The notes beneath the pieces were generated by a model. The model was not told the DNA's origin, made no database searches, and saw only the letters and a program-made list of their open reading frames with translations. Both the position numbers and the translations under genes were made by a program. Positions 41,630 through 49,993 of a DNA stretch of 64,000 nt are shown piece by piece. The DNA is taken from assembly GCA_001898825.1 (NCBI GenBank), contig MKVK01000030.1:23050-87049 (forward strand). The letters run 5' to 3'. Positions within the stretch are counted from its first letter, which is position 1; each line of letters starts with the position of its first letter. Source of the DNA: Magnetospirillum sp. 64-120. Lineage in GTDB: Bacteria > Pseudomonadota > Alphaproteobacteria > Rhodospirillales > Magnetospirillaceae.

Positions 41630-42184
41630 ATGAGTGAACCCTTTATCGGCGAAATCCGCTATTTCCCCTACACCTTCGCCCCTTATGGCTGGTTCGAGTG
41701 CCTGGGGCAGATGGCCTCCATCCAGAATTACCCGGCTTTGTACGCGGTGATCGGCACCTATTATGGCGGCAACGGCACCTCGACTTTCGGCCTGCCCAAT
41801 CTGTCGACCTCGTTGTGCTACGACCCAACCGGGACGCATATGCAGGGTGTTGCAAGGGTCGGCCTGTCGGTGGGCGAGGCGACGGTGACGCTGATCCCCA
41901 ACCACCTGCCGCCGCATACACACGCCATGTCGCGCAAGAAGCCCGTGGATGGCTACAACAACCAGACGTCCAGTGCCAGCGTCACCTCCGACCTGGGTGG
42001 TCTGGCGACGGCCACGGGTTCCGCGGGATCGATCCCGGTATTCACGACCAGCCCCCCCAACACCATACTGGCGCAGAACACCGTGGCCTCTTATGGCGGC
42101 ACTCAGCCGCACCAGAACTGCCAGCCTTATCTGGTGCTGCGCCCGTGCATCGCCTGGGACGGGATTTACCCTCAGCGTCCCTAG
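41630..42184 (+). CDS. Phage tail collar domain protein 3
   Basis: The 184-residue third copy starts MSEPFIGEIRYFPYTFAPYG and keeps GGNGTSTFGLPNL, HLPPHTHAMSRK and PHQNCQPYLVLRPCIAWDG. The usual LRGR after LPNL is replaced by STSLCYDPTG, so it is the most diverged. TTGGAGG lies before the ATG at 41630. The three genes are co-directional with 56- and 101-base gaps and share one terminator, so they look like an operon made by duplication. Confidence 0.87.
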   Translation: MSEPFIGEIRYFPYTFAPYGWFECLGQMASIQNYPALYAVIGTYYGGNGTSTFGLPNLSTSLCYDPTGTHMQGVARVGLSVGEATVTLIPNHLPPHTHAMSRKKPVDGYNNQTSSASVTSDLGGLATATGSAGSIPVFTTSPPNTILAQNTVASYGGTQPHQNCQPYLVLRPCIAWDGIYPQRP

Positions 42185-42199
42185 GCCCCATCGTGAAAA

Positions 42200-42231
42200 C
42201 CGCAAGGCCCCCCTGGGGTCTTGCGGCTTTT
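42200..42231 (+). terminator. Terminator of the tail-collar operon
   Basis: CCGCAAG (42200-42206) pairs with CTTGCGG (42220-42226), extended inside by CCCC/GGGG, and is followed by CTTTT. It may also act for the convergent DUF192 gene, since AAAA precedes the stem. Confidence 0.8.
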
Positions 42232-42263
42232 CCAATAATCCCCGTTTGTGGGATTTTCCCGCC

Positions 42264-42734
42264 CTACTTCCCGCCGAAAATGGGGTGGACCACCCGGTCC
42301 CCCACTTTCAGCCCCAGGCGCGCGGCGGTGCCGCCGTTCAGTTCCAGCACCCCCTTCACCGGGCCAGGGGATTCGATCAAGGTCTGGGAATAGGGCACGG
42401 TGCGTTGGGCGATGCCGACCACCTTGCCGTCGACAGCGATGAACAGCATGTCCAACGGGATCAGCGTGTTCTTCATCCACATGGAAACCGGACGCGGCGC
42501 ACCGAAATCGAACAGCATGCCGGCATCCGCCGCCATCCTTTTGCGATACATCAGCCCCTGGGCCAGTTGATCGGAATCGGTCGCCACCTCGACGGTGAAG
42601 GAATGACGCACCCCGTCGCCCCCTTCCACCTGCAGGGCCGCTTTGGGGAAGCCCACCTGCGCCCACGCCCCGCCCAACGGCACGCACATCAACAAAGCCA
42701 GCAGGGTCAACAAGATACGCGACGTTTTGATCAT
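42264..42734 (-). CDS. DUF192 family exported protein
   Basis: The 156-residue protein has a signal peptide (MIKTSRILLTLLALLMCVPL, cleaved after GGAWA) and the DUF192 domain. It shows FTVEVATDSDQLAQGLMYRK, GMLFDFGAPRPVSMWMKNTL, IPLDMLFIAVDGKVV and a final GVLELNGGTAARLGLKVGD. The family is widespread in proteobacteria and archaea without a known function. It stands alone, convergent with the collar genes and 347 bases from the antiporter operon. Confidence 0.9.
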   Translation of the reverse strand: MIKTSRILLTLLALLMCVPLGGAWAQVGFPKAALQVEGGDGVRHSFTVEVATDSDQLAQGLMYRKRMAADAGMLFDFGAPRPVSMWMKNTLIPLDMLFIAVDGKVVGIAQRTVPYSQTLIESPGPVKGVLELNGGTAARLGLKVGDRVVHPIFGGK

Positions 42735-42982
42735 GGCGGGGAACCTTTGGAAAAGCCTGTGGCTTATTATGGATTTCCTGGGAATGATAAAATTTTACAT
42801 TCTTTTACGCCAAAAACACGTAATGTTATTGATAATCCACGATAATACCTCAGTCCATATAAAATTCTGTTTTCATCCATTCACATTTTTGCTACATCTT
42901 GTTCGTCAAACGGGGCGCCTCAACGGCCCAGATGGCAAAATTTGTCGGGGGGGCCTTCCCGCCCATCCCCACCCCCCCGCAG

Positions 42983-43012
42983 AGAAACGCCGCTCGCCCG
43001 AGCGGCGTTTCT
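42983..43012 (+). terminator. Plus-strand terminator without an assigned gene
   Basis: AGAAACGCCGCTC pairs with GAGCGGCGTTTCT, followed by TCTTTCC. There is no plus-strand gene upstream to use it, so it suggests an unannotated short transcript or is a leftover. Confidence 0.6.
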
Positions 43013-43040
43013 TCTTTCCGAAGTCGCTTGCAAATAAAAA

Positions 43041-43060
43041 AGCCGCCCCGAAGGGCGGCT
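43041..43060 (-). terminator. Terminator of the antiporter operon
   Basis: On the minus strand AGCCGCCC-TTCG-GGGCGGCT is followed by six T. It lies 22 bases after the stop of the NhaD/ArsB-like gene, with a UUCG tetraloop. Confidence 0.85.
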
Positions 43061-43081
43061 TTCCGTGCTTTGAAGCATTTC

Positions 43082-44428
43082 TTAGAAATAACGCAGGACT
43101 AGATAGATGTTGGAAATAGCGATGGATACCAACATCAATCCGAACGCCACCTTCATGAACGGGATGAAGCGCACCGGATAACCGGCCCGTTCGGCCAGTC
43201 CGGCCACGGTCAGATTGGCCGAGGCGCCGACCAAGGTGCCGTTGCCGCCCAGGCAGGCACCCAGGGACAAGGCCCACCACACCGGTTCCAGCGCCTGATC
43301 GCCGCCGAAAACCGGCGCCATGCTTTTGATCAGCGGGATCATGGTGGCGACGAAGGGAATGTTGTCGACCACCGCCGAAATGACGGCCGAGGCCCACAAC
43401 ACGGCGACGGCCGTCACCTTCAGGTCACCGCCGGTCATGGACACCAGCTTTTCCGCCAGCAGACCCAGCACGCCGGCCTTTTCCACGCCGGTGACGACGA
43501 CGAACAGGCCGACGAAGAAGAAGATGGTCACCCACTCCACTTCACCGAACAGATGGTGCACATCGTGGGACTGCGCCTCGGCATCCTTGCCCAGGCAGTA
43601 CAGCAGCATCAGCAGGGCGGCACCGAACATGGCGATGGTACCGGGCTCCAGCCCCAGATGATGGGCGCCGATGAAACCGCCGATGATCAGCGCCAGCACC
43701 GCCAGCGACTGCTTCAGCAGACGGACGTCGGAAATGGCCTCGCGTTCCGAAAAGCCCATCACCTTGGCCCGCAATTCGGGGCTGGCCCGCAGATTGCGGC
43801 CCCACATCAGGTGGAAGAAGCCCGCGGCCACGATCTGGATGACCAGCGCCACCGGCGCCAGATTGGCGGCGAACTGGTTGAAGGTCAGGCCAGTGGCCGA
43901 ACCGATCAGGATGTTGGGCGGGTCACCGATCAGCGTCGAGGTGCCGCCGATGTTGGACGCGAAGATCAACGCCACCAGGAACGGCCAGGGCTTCAGCTTC
44001 AGTTCCTCGGTGATGACCAGGGTCACCGGCACCACCAGCAACACGGTGGTGACGTTGTCCAACAACGCCGAGAAGATGGCCGTCACCCATTGCAGCATGA
44101 ACAAGATGCCGGCGGGATTGGCGTGGACCTTCTTGGCGCTCCAGATGGCGACATATTGGAAGACCCCGGAACGCCGGGTGATGGCCACCACCAGCATCAT
44201 GCCGGTCAACAGCGCGATGGTGTTGAAGTCGACGCCGCGCACCGCGGCTTCCTGGTTCAACACCCCCAGCAGGATCATGGCGCCGGCCCCCAACAGCGCG
44301 ACGATGGCGCGGTTGACCTTTTCGCTCATGATCACGGCATAGGTGCCGATCAGAACCAGCGTCGACACCCAAACGGCGTCCCAACCGAAGATCACGTTGG
44401 GAACCCAAGCCTGCGATTCTCCGTGCAT
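43082..44428 (-). CDS. NhaD/ArsB-type (ion transporter superfamily) membrane antiporter
   Basis: The 448-residue protein has about 11-12 membrane helices in two repeats. Each repeat carries the family motif: LDNVTTVLLVVPVTLVITEE with SNIGGTSTLIGDPPNI, and VVDNIPFVATMIPLIKSMAP with ACLGGNGTLVGASANL. These motifs occur in NhaD sodium/proton antiporters, ArsB and citrate carriers. Neighbouring nhaA favours a cation/proton role. I use the ATG at 44428, which overlaps the stop of the CBS gene by one base (TGATG). Arsenite export is unlikely since no ars genes are present. Confidence 0.8.
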   Translation of the reverse strand: MHGESQAWVPNVIFGWDAVWVSTLVLIGTYAVIMSEKVNRAIVALLGAGAMILLGVLNQEAAVRGVDFNTIALLTGMMLVVAITRRSGVFQYVAIWSAKKVHANPAGILFMLQWVTAIFSALLDNVTTVLLVVPVTLVITEELKLKPWPFLVALIFASNIGGTSTLIGDPPNILIGSATGLTFNQFAANLAPVALVIQIVAAGFFHLMWGRNLRASPELRAKVMGFSEREAISDVRLLKQSLAVLALIIGGFIGAHHLGLEPGTIAMFGAALLMLLYCLGKDAEAQSHDVHHLFGEVEWVTIFFFVGLFVVVTGVEKAGVLGLLAEKLVSMTGGDLKVTAVAVLWASAVISAVVDNIPFVATMIPLIKSMAPVFGGDQALEPVWWALSLGACLGGNGTLVGASANLTVAGLAERAGYPVRFIPFMKVAFGLMLVSIAISNIYLVLRYF

Positions 44429-44877
44429 CAAACCCCCTCCGACACTCGGTTCAGAGCGTCAGTGGCGGTCAGCACTCCCACCAACTTGCCCGCTTCGTCC
44501 ACCACCGGCAAATAGGAATCCCCCCGATACAGCAGCATCAGCGCTTCGATCAGCGGCGTTTCGGCCCGGATGGCGCGATGGGGGGCCATGTGCTTGCCCA
44601 CCTGATCCTTGCCCAAGGCGCCCAAGCGCTGGTGCAGGTCGGCCAAAGAATCAGACACGAAGCCCAGATCGCCCATGTCCTGCCCCAGGCGCACGGCGCG
44701 GGGCAGCAGCAGGGAAATCAGTTCGCGCAGACCGAACACCCCCAGGAAATGCCCCTTGGCGTCGGTGACCGGCAAAGCGGCGACGCCCTTTTCCCGCAAC
44801 AACGCCAGGGCGTCGAGCACGCTGTCGCCCTTGCTCAACACCGCCGTGGGCGGTGAAACAATGTCACTGCACGTCAT
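44428..44877 (-). CDS. Stand-alone CBS-domain-pair protein
   Basis: The 149-residue cytoplasmic protein consists of two CBS motifs: VLSKGDSVLDALALLREKGV with AALPVTDAKGHFLGVF, and RAETPLIEALMLLYRGDSYL with PVVDEAGKLVGVLTATDAL. CBS pairs usually bind adenosine nucleotides and regulate transporters or enzymes. It is coupled at both ends (ATGA with nhaA, TGATG with the NhaD-like gene). I infer that it senses energy or ionic state for one or both antiporters. Confidence 0.88.
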   Translation of the reverse strand: MTCSDIVSPPTAVLSKGDSVLDALALLREKGVAALPVTDAKGHFLGVFGLRELISLLLPRAVRLGQDMGDLGFVSDSLADLHQRLGALGKDQVGKHMAPHRAIRAETPLIEALMLLYRGDSYLPVVDEAGKLVGVLTATDALNRVSEGV

Positions 44878-46097
44878 GAAAGACCTTCCCTCTGACCTTG
44901 TTTTTCAGGCGCCGTGGACAACAACAGCCACCCCAGCGCCGCCGAGGCCACCGAACCGGCGATGACCCCCAATTTTGTTTCTACCATGGCATTTCCGTCC
45001 GGAAAGGCCAAGCCGCCAATGAACAGGCTCATGGTGAAGCCGATGCCGGTCAGCACGGCGACGCCGTAAACCTGCCGCCAGGTGGCCCCTTCCGGCATGG
45101 CCCCCAACTTCAGCGTGATGGCCAGCCACGACATGCCGAAAACCCCCACCTGCTTGCCGACGAACAGGCCGCAGGCGATGCCCAGGAAAACCGGGTCCAG
45201 CAGGGCCGAGACGTTCATGCCGTCGAAGGACAGGCCGGAATTGGCGAAGGCGAAGATGGGCAGGATGCCGAAAGCCACCCAGGGGTGCAGCCCATGTTCC
45301 AGCCGGCGCAACGGCGCCTGGGCATGACGCAAAGGGATGGTCAGGCCCAGCAGCACGCCGGCGATGGTGGCGTGCACGCCGGATTTCAGCAAACAGACCC
45401 ACAACACCGCGCCCACCAGCATGTAAGGGGTCAGGCGGCTGACGCCATAGCGGTTGAAGATGATCAGCACCGCCAGGGCGGCGGCAGCGCCCAGCAGGGC
45501 CATCGTGTTGATGTCGTGGGAATAGAAGAAGGCGATGATCAGGATGGCGCCCAGGTCGTCGATGATGGCCAGCGCGGTCAGGAAGATGCGCAAGGACAGC
45601 GGCACCCGCGCCCCCAGCAGCGACAGCACGCCCAGGGAAAAAGCGATGTCGGTGGCCGACGGAATGGCCCAGCCGCGAATGGCCTGGGCGTCGCCCCAGG
45701 CGAAACCGGCATAGATCAAGGCCGGCACGGCCATGCCGCCGATGGCGGCGAAGGCCGGCAGCATGATCTGCTGCGGCGACGACAGCTCGCCGTCCATGGC
45801 CTCGCGCTTGATTTCCAAGGCCACCAGCAGGAAGAACACCGCCATCAGCCCGTCGTTGATCCACATCAGCAGCGGCTTGTCGATGACCAGGGCGCCGATT
45901 CCCGCCACCACCCGGGTGTCGACGATCTGCTGGTAAAGGCCGGCCAGCGGCGAGTTTTCCATGATCAGGGCCACCAGCATGGCCAGAACCAGGATGATGC
46001 CGCCAGCCGATTCCAGCCGCAGGAAGGCCTGCAACGCCCCCAGGACGCCCGATGAATCACGGGGATGCCCGTGCTCCGCCTTGTGCTTGTCGGTCAT
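44874..46097 (-). CDS. nhaA: Na+/H+ antiporter NhaA
   Basis: NhaA expels sodium in exchange for protons at alkaline pH. The 407-residue length is normal with 12 helices. The WAIPSATDIAFSLGVLSLLG block has the unwound-helix Thr-Asp and is followed by FLTALAIIDDLGAILIIAFF, whose paired Asp residues bind the ion. The N-terminus is His/Lys-rich (KHKAEHGHPRDSS). It is the first gene of nhaA-CBS-NhaD-like. The 101 bases upstream hold no gene and presumably its promoter. Confidence 0.96.
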   Translation of the reverse strand: MTDKHKAEHGHPRDSSGVLGALQAFLRLESAGGIILVLAMLVALIMENSPLAGLYQQIVDTRVVAGIGALVIDKPLLMWINDGLMAVFFLLVALEIKREAMDGELSSPQQIMLPAFAAIGGMAVPALIYAGFAWGDAQAIRGWAIPSATDIAFSLGVLSLLGARVPLSLRIFLTALAIIDDLGAILIIAFFYSHDINTMALLGAAAALAVLIIFNRYGVSRLTPYMLVGAVLWVCLLKSGVHATIAGVLLGLTIPLRHAQAPLRRLEHGLHPWVAFGILPIFAFANSGLSFDGMNVSALLDPVFLGIACGLFVGKQVGVFGMSWLAITLKLGAMPEGATWRQVYGVAVLTGIGFTMSLFIGGLAFPDGNAMVETKLGVIAGSVASAALGWLLLSTAPEKQGQREGLS

Positions 46098-46198
46098 GTC
46101 TGGCCCCTTCTGCCGTATGCGCCCACCGTCCCGAGACGGCCCCGAGAAATAAGTACGAATGCGGGGCTATGAAAGAACGGTTTTCCGCAATCGCACCG

Positions 46199-46804
46199 TC
46201 ACAGGCGGTAATTGGACAGCAATTGCGCCAGTTCCACTGCGGTTTTCACCCCCATCTTCTCGAAGACATGGGCCCGGTGGACTTCGACGGTGCGCATGGT
46301 GATACCCAGGTCGTCGGCGATCACCTTGTTCAACTTGCCGGCCAGCACCAGATCCATCACCTGGCGTTCGCGGGCGGTCAAGGCCGCCAGACGGCCGGCG
46401 ATGTCGGCGGTGTCGGCTTCACGCTCGCGCCGTTGGGCGGACAGGGCCAGCGCCTCGATCACCCGGTCCACCAGCTCGTTGTCGTTGAACGGCTTCTCGA
46501 CGAAATCCATGGCGCCCTTCTTCAGCGCCGACACCGCCATGGGCACGTCGCCATGGCCGGTCAGGAAGATCACCGGCAGCGACGACGACACGTCACGCAG
46601 GCGGTCGAACAGGTCCAGGCCGCTCATGCCGCTCATGCGGATGTCCAGCAGCAGGCACCCCGATTGCCCGGGCCGCCATTCCTTCAGGAACGCTTCGGCG
46701 GAATCATAGGATTTCACCGCCACCCCACGGGATTGGAACAGCCACGACAGGGCGTCGCGGATGGCCTCGTCGTCGTCGACGATGAAGACGTGGTCCACAC
46801 TCAT
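46199..46804 (-). CDS. dctR: Response regulator DctR, FixJ family
   Basis: The 201-residue protein has a receiver domain (FIVDDDEAIRDALSWLFQ, phospho-acceptor Asp in CLLLDIRMSGMSG, Lys in VEKPFND). A LuxR-type helix-turn-helix follows (LTARERQVMDLVLAGKLNKV, then MRTVEVHRAHVFEKM). With DctS it should activate the divergent dctPQM genes when C4-dicarboxylates are present, as in Rhodobacter capsulatus. The ATG at 46804 overlaps the dctS stop. It is a clear paralogue of the TtrR-like protein in this window. Confidence 0.88.
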   Translation of the reverse strand: MSVDHVFIVDDDEAIRDALSWLFQSRGVAVKSYDSAEAFLKEWRPGQSGCLLLDIRMSGMSGLDLFDRLRDVSSSLPVIFLTGHGDVPMAVSALKKGAMDFVEKPFNDNELVDRVIEALALSAQRREREADTADIAGRLAALTARERQVMDLVLAGKLNKVIADDLGITMRTVEVHRAHVFEKMGVKTAVELAQLLSNYRL

Positions 46805-48777
46805 GCGGCACTCCTTAGCGGCAAGGAAAAGATGAAGACCGACCCACCGTCGGGATGAGGTTCGAACCACAGCCGCCCGCGATGGAACTCGATGATCGAA
46901 CGGCAGATGTTCAGCCCCATGCCCATGCCCTCGGCCTTGGTGGTGAAGAAGGGCTGGAACAGGTTTTCGCGCACTTCGGGGGCGATGCCGGGGCCGTGGT
47001 CGCGGATGGTCACTCGGGCGCTGTCACCCTCGGCCGACAAGGTCACCTCCAGGCGCCGCGATCGCGGGGGCAGGCCGCTCATGGCCTCGACGCCGTTGCG
47101 GGTCAGGTTCAGCACCACCTGTTCCAGCATGACATGGTCGCCGTCCACCAAAGCCTCGGACACCTGCTTGTCCAGCACCACGGCGACGCCGTGTTTCCTG
47201 GCGTCGGGATCGACGAAGGACAGGGCGTCGGCCAACACCTGCCGCAACGAGCACACCTGCAGCCGTGGTTCCGATTTGCGGACGAAATCATGGACCCGGC
47301 GGATGATCTGGCCGGCGCGCTGCGCCTGGGTCACCAGCTTCGACAGCGGCGGACGCAGTTCCTCGGGGGTGAAGTTGTCGGCGCCCAACCGGTTCAGGCA
47401 GCCGGTGGCGTAAGAGGCGATGGCGGAAAGCGGCTGGTTCAGTTCGTGGGCCAGGGTGGACGCCATCTCGCCCATGGTGATCAGGCGCGAGGTCCGCTGC
47501 AGCTTTTCCTGTTGCTGATGGGCCATTTCCTCGGCCGCCTTGCGTTCGGTGATGTCCACCACCGATGCCATCCAGCCGGTATGCTGGCCCTGGGCGTCGA
47601 TCAGCGGCGCTTCATAGACCAGGGCCCAGAAGGTCTCGCCGTTCTGACGACGGAACTGGATTTCAAAGCCGTCGCGCGGCGCGTTGCCGGCCAGCACCTT
47701 GTGGTGCATGCGCAACGTGTCTTCCAGCAGTTCCGGCACCCAATAGGGCATGGGCGGCACCCGGCCGACCAGTTCGTCGGCCTGCCAGCCCACCATGTGG
47801 CAGAAGGCCGGGTTGACATAGGTGACGCGGCCATCCAGGTCACGCGCCCGCATGCCCACCGTCAGCGAGTCCTCCATGGCCTTGCGGAAGGCGTGTTCTT
47901 GCGACAACGCCAGTTCTGCGGCCAGACGGCGGCGCAGGTGACGGCGGACCAGTCCCAGGCTGGACAGCGCCAGCAAGGCCAGGATGAAGATGGCCGCGGC
48001 CAGCACGTTGCGCACCAGCTTGCCTTCGCTGGCATAGATGGTGGCGACCACCGACAGGCCCTGGCCCGGCGGTTCCAGCCGCACCTGGTGGCTGGCACCC
48101 GGCTCGGTCAGTTGCACCCCGGTCTTGGCCCCCAGGACGGTGCCGCCCTGGTCGATCACCTCGATCTTGTATTTTTCCGCCACCCACCACGGCACATGGT
48201 GGGTCAGCATGGAATCCACCGAGATTTCGGCGGACAGCACGGCGACCAGGTCATGGTCCTGGTAGACCGGGACCATGGCCTCGAACACCATGCCGTTGTT
48301 GGCGTTGGCGTAGGCCTGGCTCCACGACACCCGGCCGGTGGAGCGCGCCAGTTGGAAGGCCGGCCACCAGGGCGCCTGCTCGCCCGGGACAAAACCCGAC
48401 GGCTCGCCCTGGACCGGCGGCACCGCCACCGACAGCACCCCGTCGTCCCCGCGCAGGGTCAAGCGCTGGATTTCGGGGTTGTTGGCGATCAGGGCATGGC
48501 CGGCGTTTTCGAACAATTCCAGCGACAGCGAACGCCGGCCCAGGTCGGCGGCCAACTGCGCCAGCTTTTCCTCGTCCGACGTCAGGTGGAAATGGATGTT
48601 CTGTTCGACCCACAAGATGTCCTTGATCAGGGTCAGACGCTCTTCCTCGACATCGGATCGGTGCAGCAGCCACAGCAGCACCCCCAGCAACATCACCACC
48701 AGAACCATGGCGACGGCCGGCATGGCCTGGAAGGCGGGACGCGAGGGCAATCCGTTCGGCACGGCGGTTTTCGTCAT
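46801..48777 (-). CDS. dctS: Sensor histidine kinase DctS
   Basis: The 658-residue kinase has an N-terminal helix (about 18-40, VAMVLVVMLLGVLLWLL), a large periplasmic Cache-type sensor domain and a second helix near 260-280. A PAS domain follows (GRVTYVNPAFCHMVGWQADE, ASVVDITERKAAEE). The HisKA box MGEMASTLAHELNQPLSAIA contains the His. The ATPase domain has NLTRNGVEAMSG, IRDHGPGIAP and GMGMGLNICRSIIE. It lies divergent from dctP, fitting a dicarboxylate sensor. The dctSR order and overlap match known dct systems. Confidence 0.88.
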   Translation of the reverse strand: MTKTAVPNGLPSRPAFQAMPAVAMVLVVMLLGVLLWLLHRSDVEEERLTLIKDILWVEQNIHFHLTSDEEKLAQLAADLGRRSLSLELFENAGHALIANNPEIQRLTLRGDDGVLSVAVPPVQGEPSGFVPGEQAPWWPAFQLARSTGRVSWSQAYANANNGMVFEAMVPVYQDHDLVAVLSAEISVDSMLTHHVPWWVAEKYKIEVIDQGGTVLGAKTGVQLTEPGASHQVRLEPPGQGLSVVATIYASEGKLVRNVLAAAIFILALLALSSLGLVRRHLRRRLAAELALSQEHAFRKAMEDSLTVGMRARDLDGRVTYVNPAFCHMVGWQADELVGRVPPMPYWVPELLEDTLRMHHKVLAGNAPRDGFEIQFRRQNGETFWALVYEAPLIDAQGQHTGWMASVVDITERKAAEEMAHQQQEKLQRTSRLITMGEMASTLAHELNQPLSAIASYATGCLNRLGADNFTPEELRPPLSKLVTQAQRAGQIIRRVHDFVRKSEPRLQVCSLRQVLADALSFVDPDARKHGVAVVLDKQVSEALVDGDHVMLEQVVLNLTRNGVEAMSGLPPRSRRLEVTLSAEGDSARVTIRDHGPGIAPEVRENLFQPFFTTKAEGMGMGLNICRSIIEFHRGRLWFEPHPDGGSVFIFSLPLRSAA

Positions 48778-48880
48778 ATCCAGAGTTGAGAGGGGCGGAA
48801 CTCAGCCATTTTCTTCCCCCATGATGCCCATTTGTCGGATATCCACAATAGCCCTTAGCACGAAAGTTTCTGACAATCCG

Positions 48881-48908
48881 CCGGATAAAGTTTACCAAAA
48901 CTATCCGG
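48881..48908. promoter_or_regulatory. Candidate DctR operator upstream of dctP
   Basis: Arms CCGGAT (48881-48886) and ATCCGG (48903-48908) enclose a second pair AGTTT/AAACT around ACC. The element ends 13 bases before the dctP ATG and includes the start of its ribosome-binding region. It could be an operator or an RNA hairpin covering the GGGAGGAG site. The regulator is inferred from the neighbours. Confidence 0.4.
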
Positions 48909-48921
48909 GAGGAGAATCCCC

Positions 48922-49929
48922 ATGAAATTCCGTACCCTGCTTGGCTGTGTCGTCGCTGGCGTCCTGGCGTCCTCGGCTGCCCTGGCCGCTGACCCCATCG
49001 TCATCAAGTTCAGCCACGTGGTGGCGCCGGACACGCCCAAGGGCAAGGCCGCCGAAATGTTCAAGAAGCTGGCCGAAGAACGCACCAAGGGTGCGGTCAA
49101 GGTCGAGGTTTACCCGAACAGCCAGCTTTACAAGGACAAGGAAGAGATGGAAGCCCTGCAGCTGGGCGCCGTCCAGATGCTGGCCCCGTCGCTCGCCAAG
49201 TTCGGCCCGCTGGGCGTCAAGGAATTCGAAGTCTTCGACCTGCCCTACATCTTCCCGTCCAAGGAAGTGCTGCGCGCCGTCACCGACGGCCCGGTCGGCC
49301 AGGGCCTGCTGAAGAAGCTGGAAAAGAAGGGCATCACCGGCCTGGCCTATTGGGATAACGGCTTCAAGATCATGTCGGCCAACAAGCCGCTGAAGACCCC
49401 CGAAGACATGAAGGGCCTGAAGGTCCGCATCCAGTCGTCCAAGGTTCTGGACGCCCAGATGCGCGCCCTGGGCGCCCTGCCGCAGACCATGGCCTTCTCG
49501 GAAGTCTACCAGGCCCTGCAGACCGGCGTGGTCGACGGCACCGAAAACCCGCCCAGCAACATGTACACCCAGAAGATGCATGAAGTGCAAAAGCACGCCA
49601 TCATCAGCAACCATGGCTATCTGGGCTATGCGGTCATCGTGAACAAGAAGTTCTGGGACGGCCTGCCGGCCGACACCCGCGCCATCCTGGAAGGCGCCAT
49701 GAACGAAGCCTCGCGCTTCGCCAACGCCATCGCCCAACAGGAAAACGACGACGCCTTGGCCGCCATGAAGGCTTCGGGCAAGACCGAATTCTACCAGCCC
49801 ACCAAGGAAGACGTCGCCGCCTGGCGCAAGGCCCTGCTGCCGGTCCATGCCGACATGGAAAGCCGCGTCGGCAAGGACATCATCCAGGCCGTCTACAAGG
49901 AATCCGAAAAGCTCGGTTTCAAGAACTAA
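48922..49929 (+). CDS. dctP: TRAP transporter C4-dicarboxylate-binding protein DctP
   Basis: DctP binds succinate, fumarate or malate in the periplasm and delivers them to DctQM. The 335-residue protein has a signal peptide ending SAALA. Family motifs are IKFSHVVAPDTPKGKAAEMF, VEVYPNSQLYKDKEEMEALQ and KGLKVRIQSSKVLDAQ, the last containing the Arg that binds the substrate carboxylate. A strong GGGAGGAG site precedes the ATG. The dctSR genes lie divergently and dctQM follow after a hairpin. Confidence 0.95.
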   Translation: MKFRTLLGCVVAGVLASSAALAADPIVIKFSHVVAPDTPKGKAAEMFKKLAEERTKGAVKVEVYPNSQLYKDKEEMEALQLGAVQMLAPSLAKFGPLGVKEFEVFDLPYIFPSKEVLRAVTDGPVGQGLLKKLEKKGITGLAYWDNGFKIMSANKPLKTPEDMKGLKVRIQSSKVLDAQMRALGALPQTMAFSEVYQALQTGVVDGTENPPSNMYTQKMHEVQKHAIISNHGYLGYAVIVNKKFWDGLPADTRAILEGAMNEASRFANAIAQQENDDALAAMKASGKTEFYQPTKEDVAAWRKALLPVHADMESRVGKDIIQAVYKESEKLGFKN

Positions 49930-49944
49930 TCATTTAACGTGACC

Positions 49945-49973
49945 GGGGGCGTCTTTTGATCGAAGACGCCCCC
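49945..49973 (+). terminator. Attenuating hairpin between dctP and dctQ
   Basis: GGGGGCGTCTT (49945-49955) pairs with AAGACGCCCCC (49963-49973) around a 7-base loop, followed by TCTT. Partial termination here, or protection of the dctP message end, would let the binding protein be made in excess over the permease. Confidence 0.65.
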
Positions 49974-49993
49974 TCTTCATGCGCGGAGCAAGC

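Larger units (their letters stand above)
42735..43081. other. 347-base AT-rich gap with an orphan plus-strand terminator
   Basis: The first 170 bases are unusually AT-rich for this genome and hold TATAAAAT-type sequences but no convincing gene. The rest holds C-rich runs (CCATCCCCACCCCCCCGC) and two hairpins listed separately. A coding frame that crosses the whole gap has no ribosome-binding site and runs through both terminators, so I do not accept it. A short plus-strand RNA ending at 43012 is possible. Confidence 0.4.

Noticed and set aside
42643-43119. Plus-strand frame of 158 codons across the DUF192-antiporter gap
   Set aside because: It crosses two terminators, starts inside the DUF192 gene on the opposite strand and has no plausible composition.
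46855-48789. Long plus-strand open frame opposite dctS
   Set aside because: dctS carries clear kinase motifs on the minus strand. The other frame is a GC-driven shadow.
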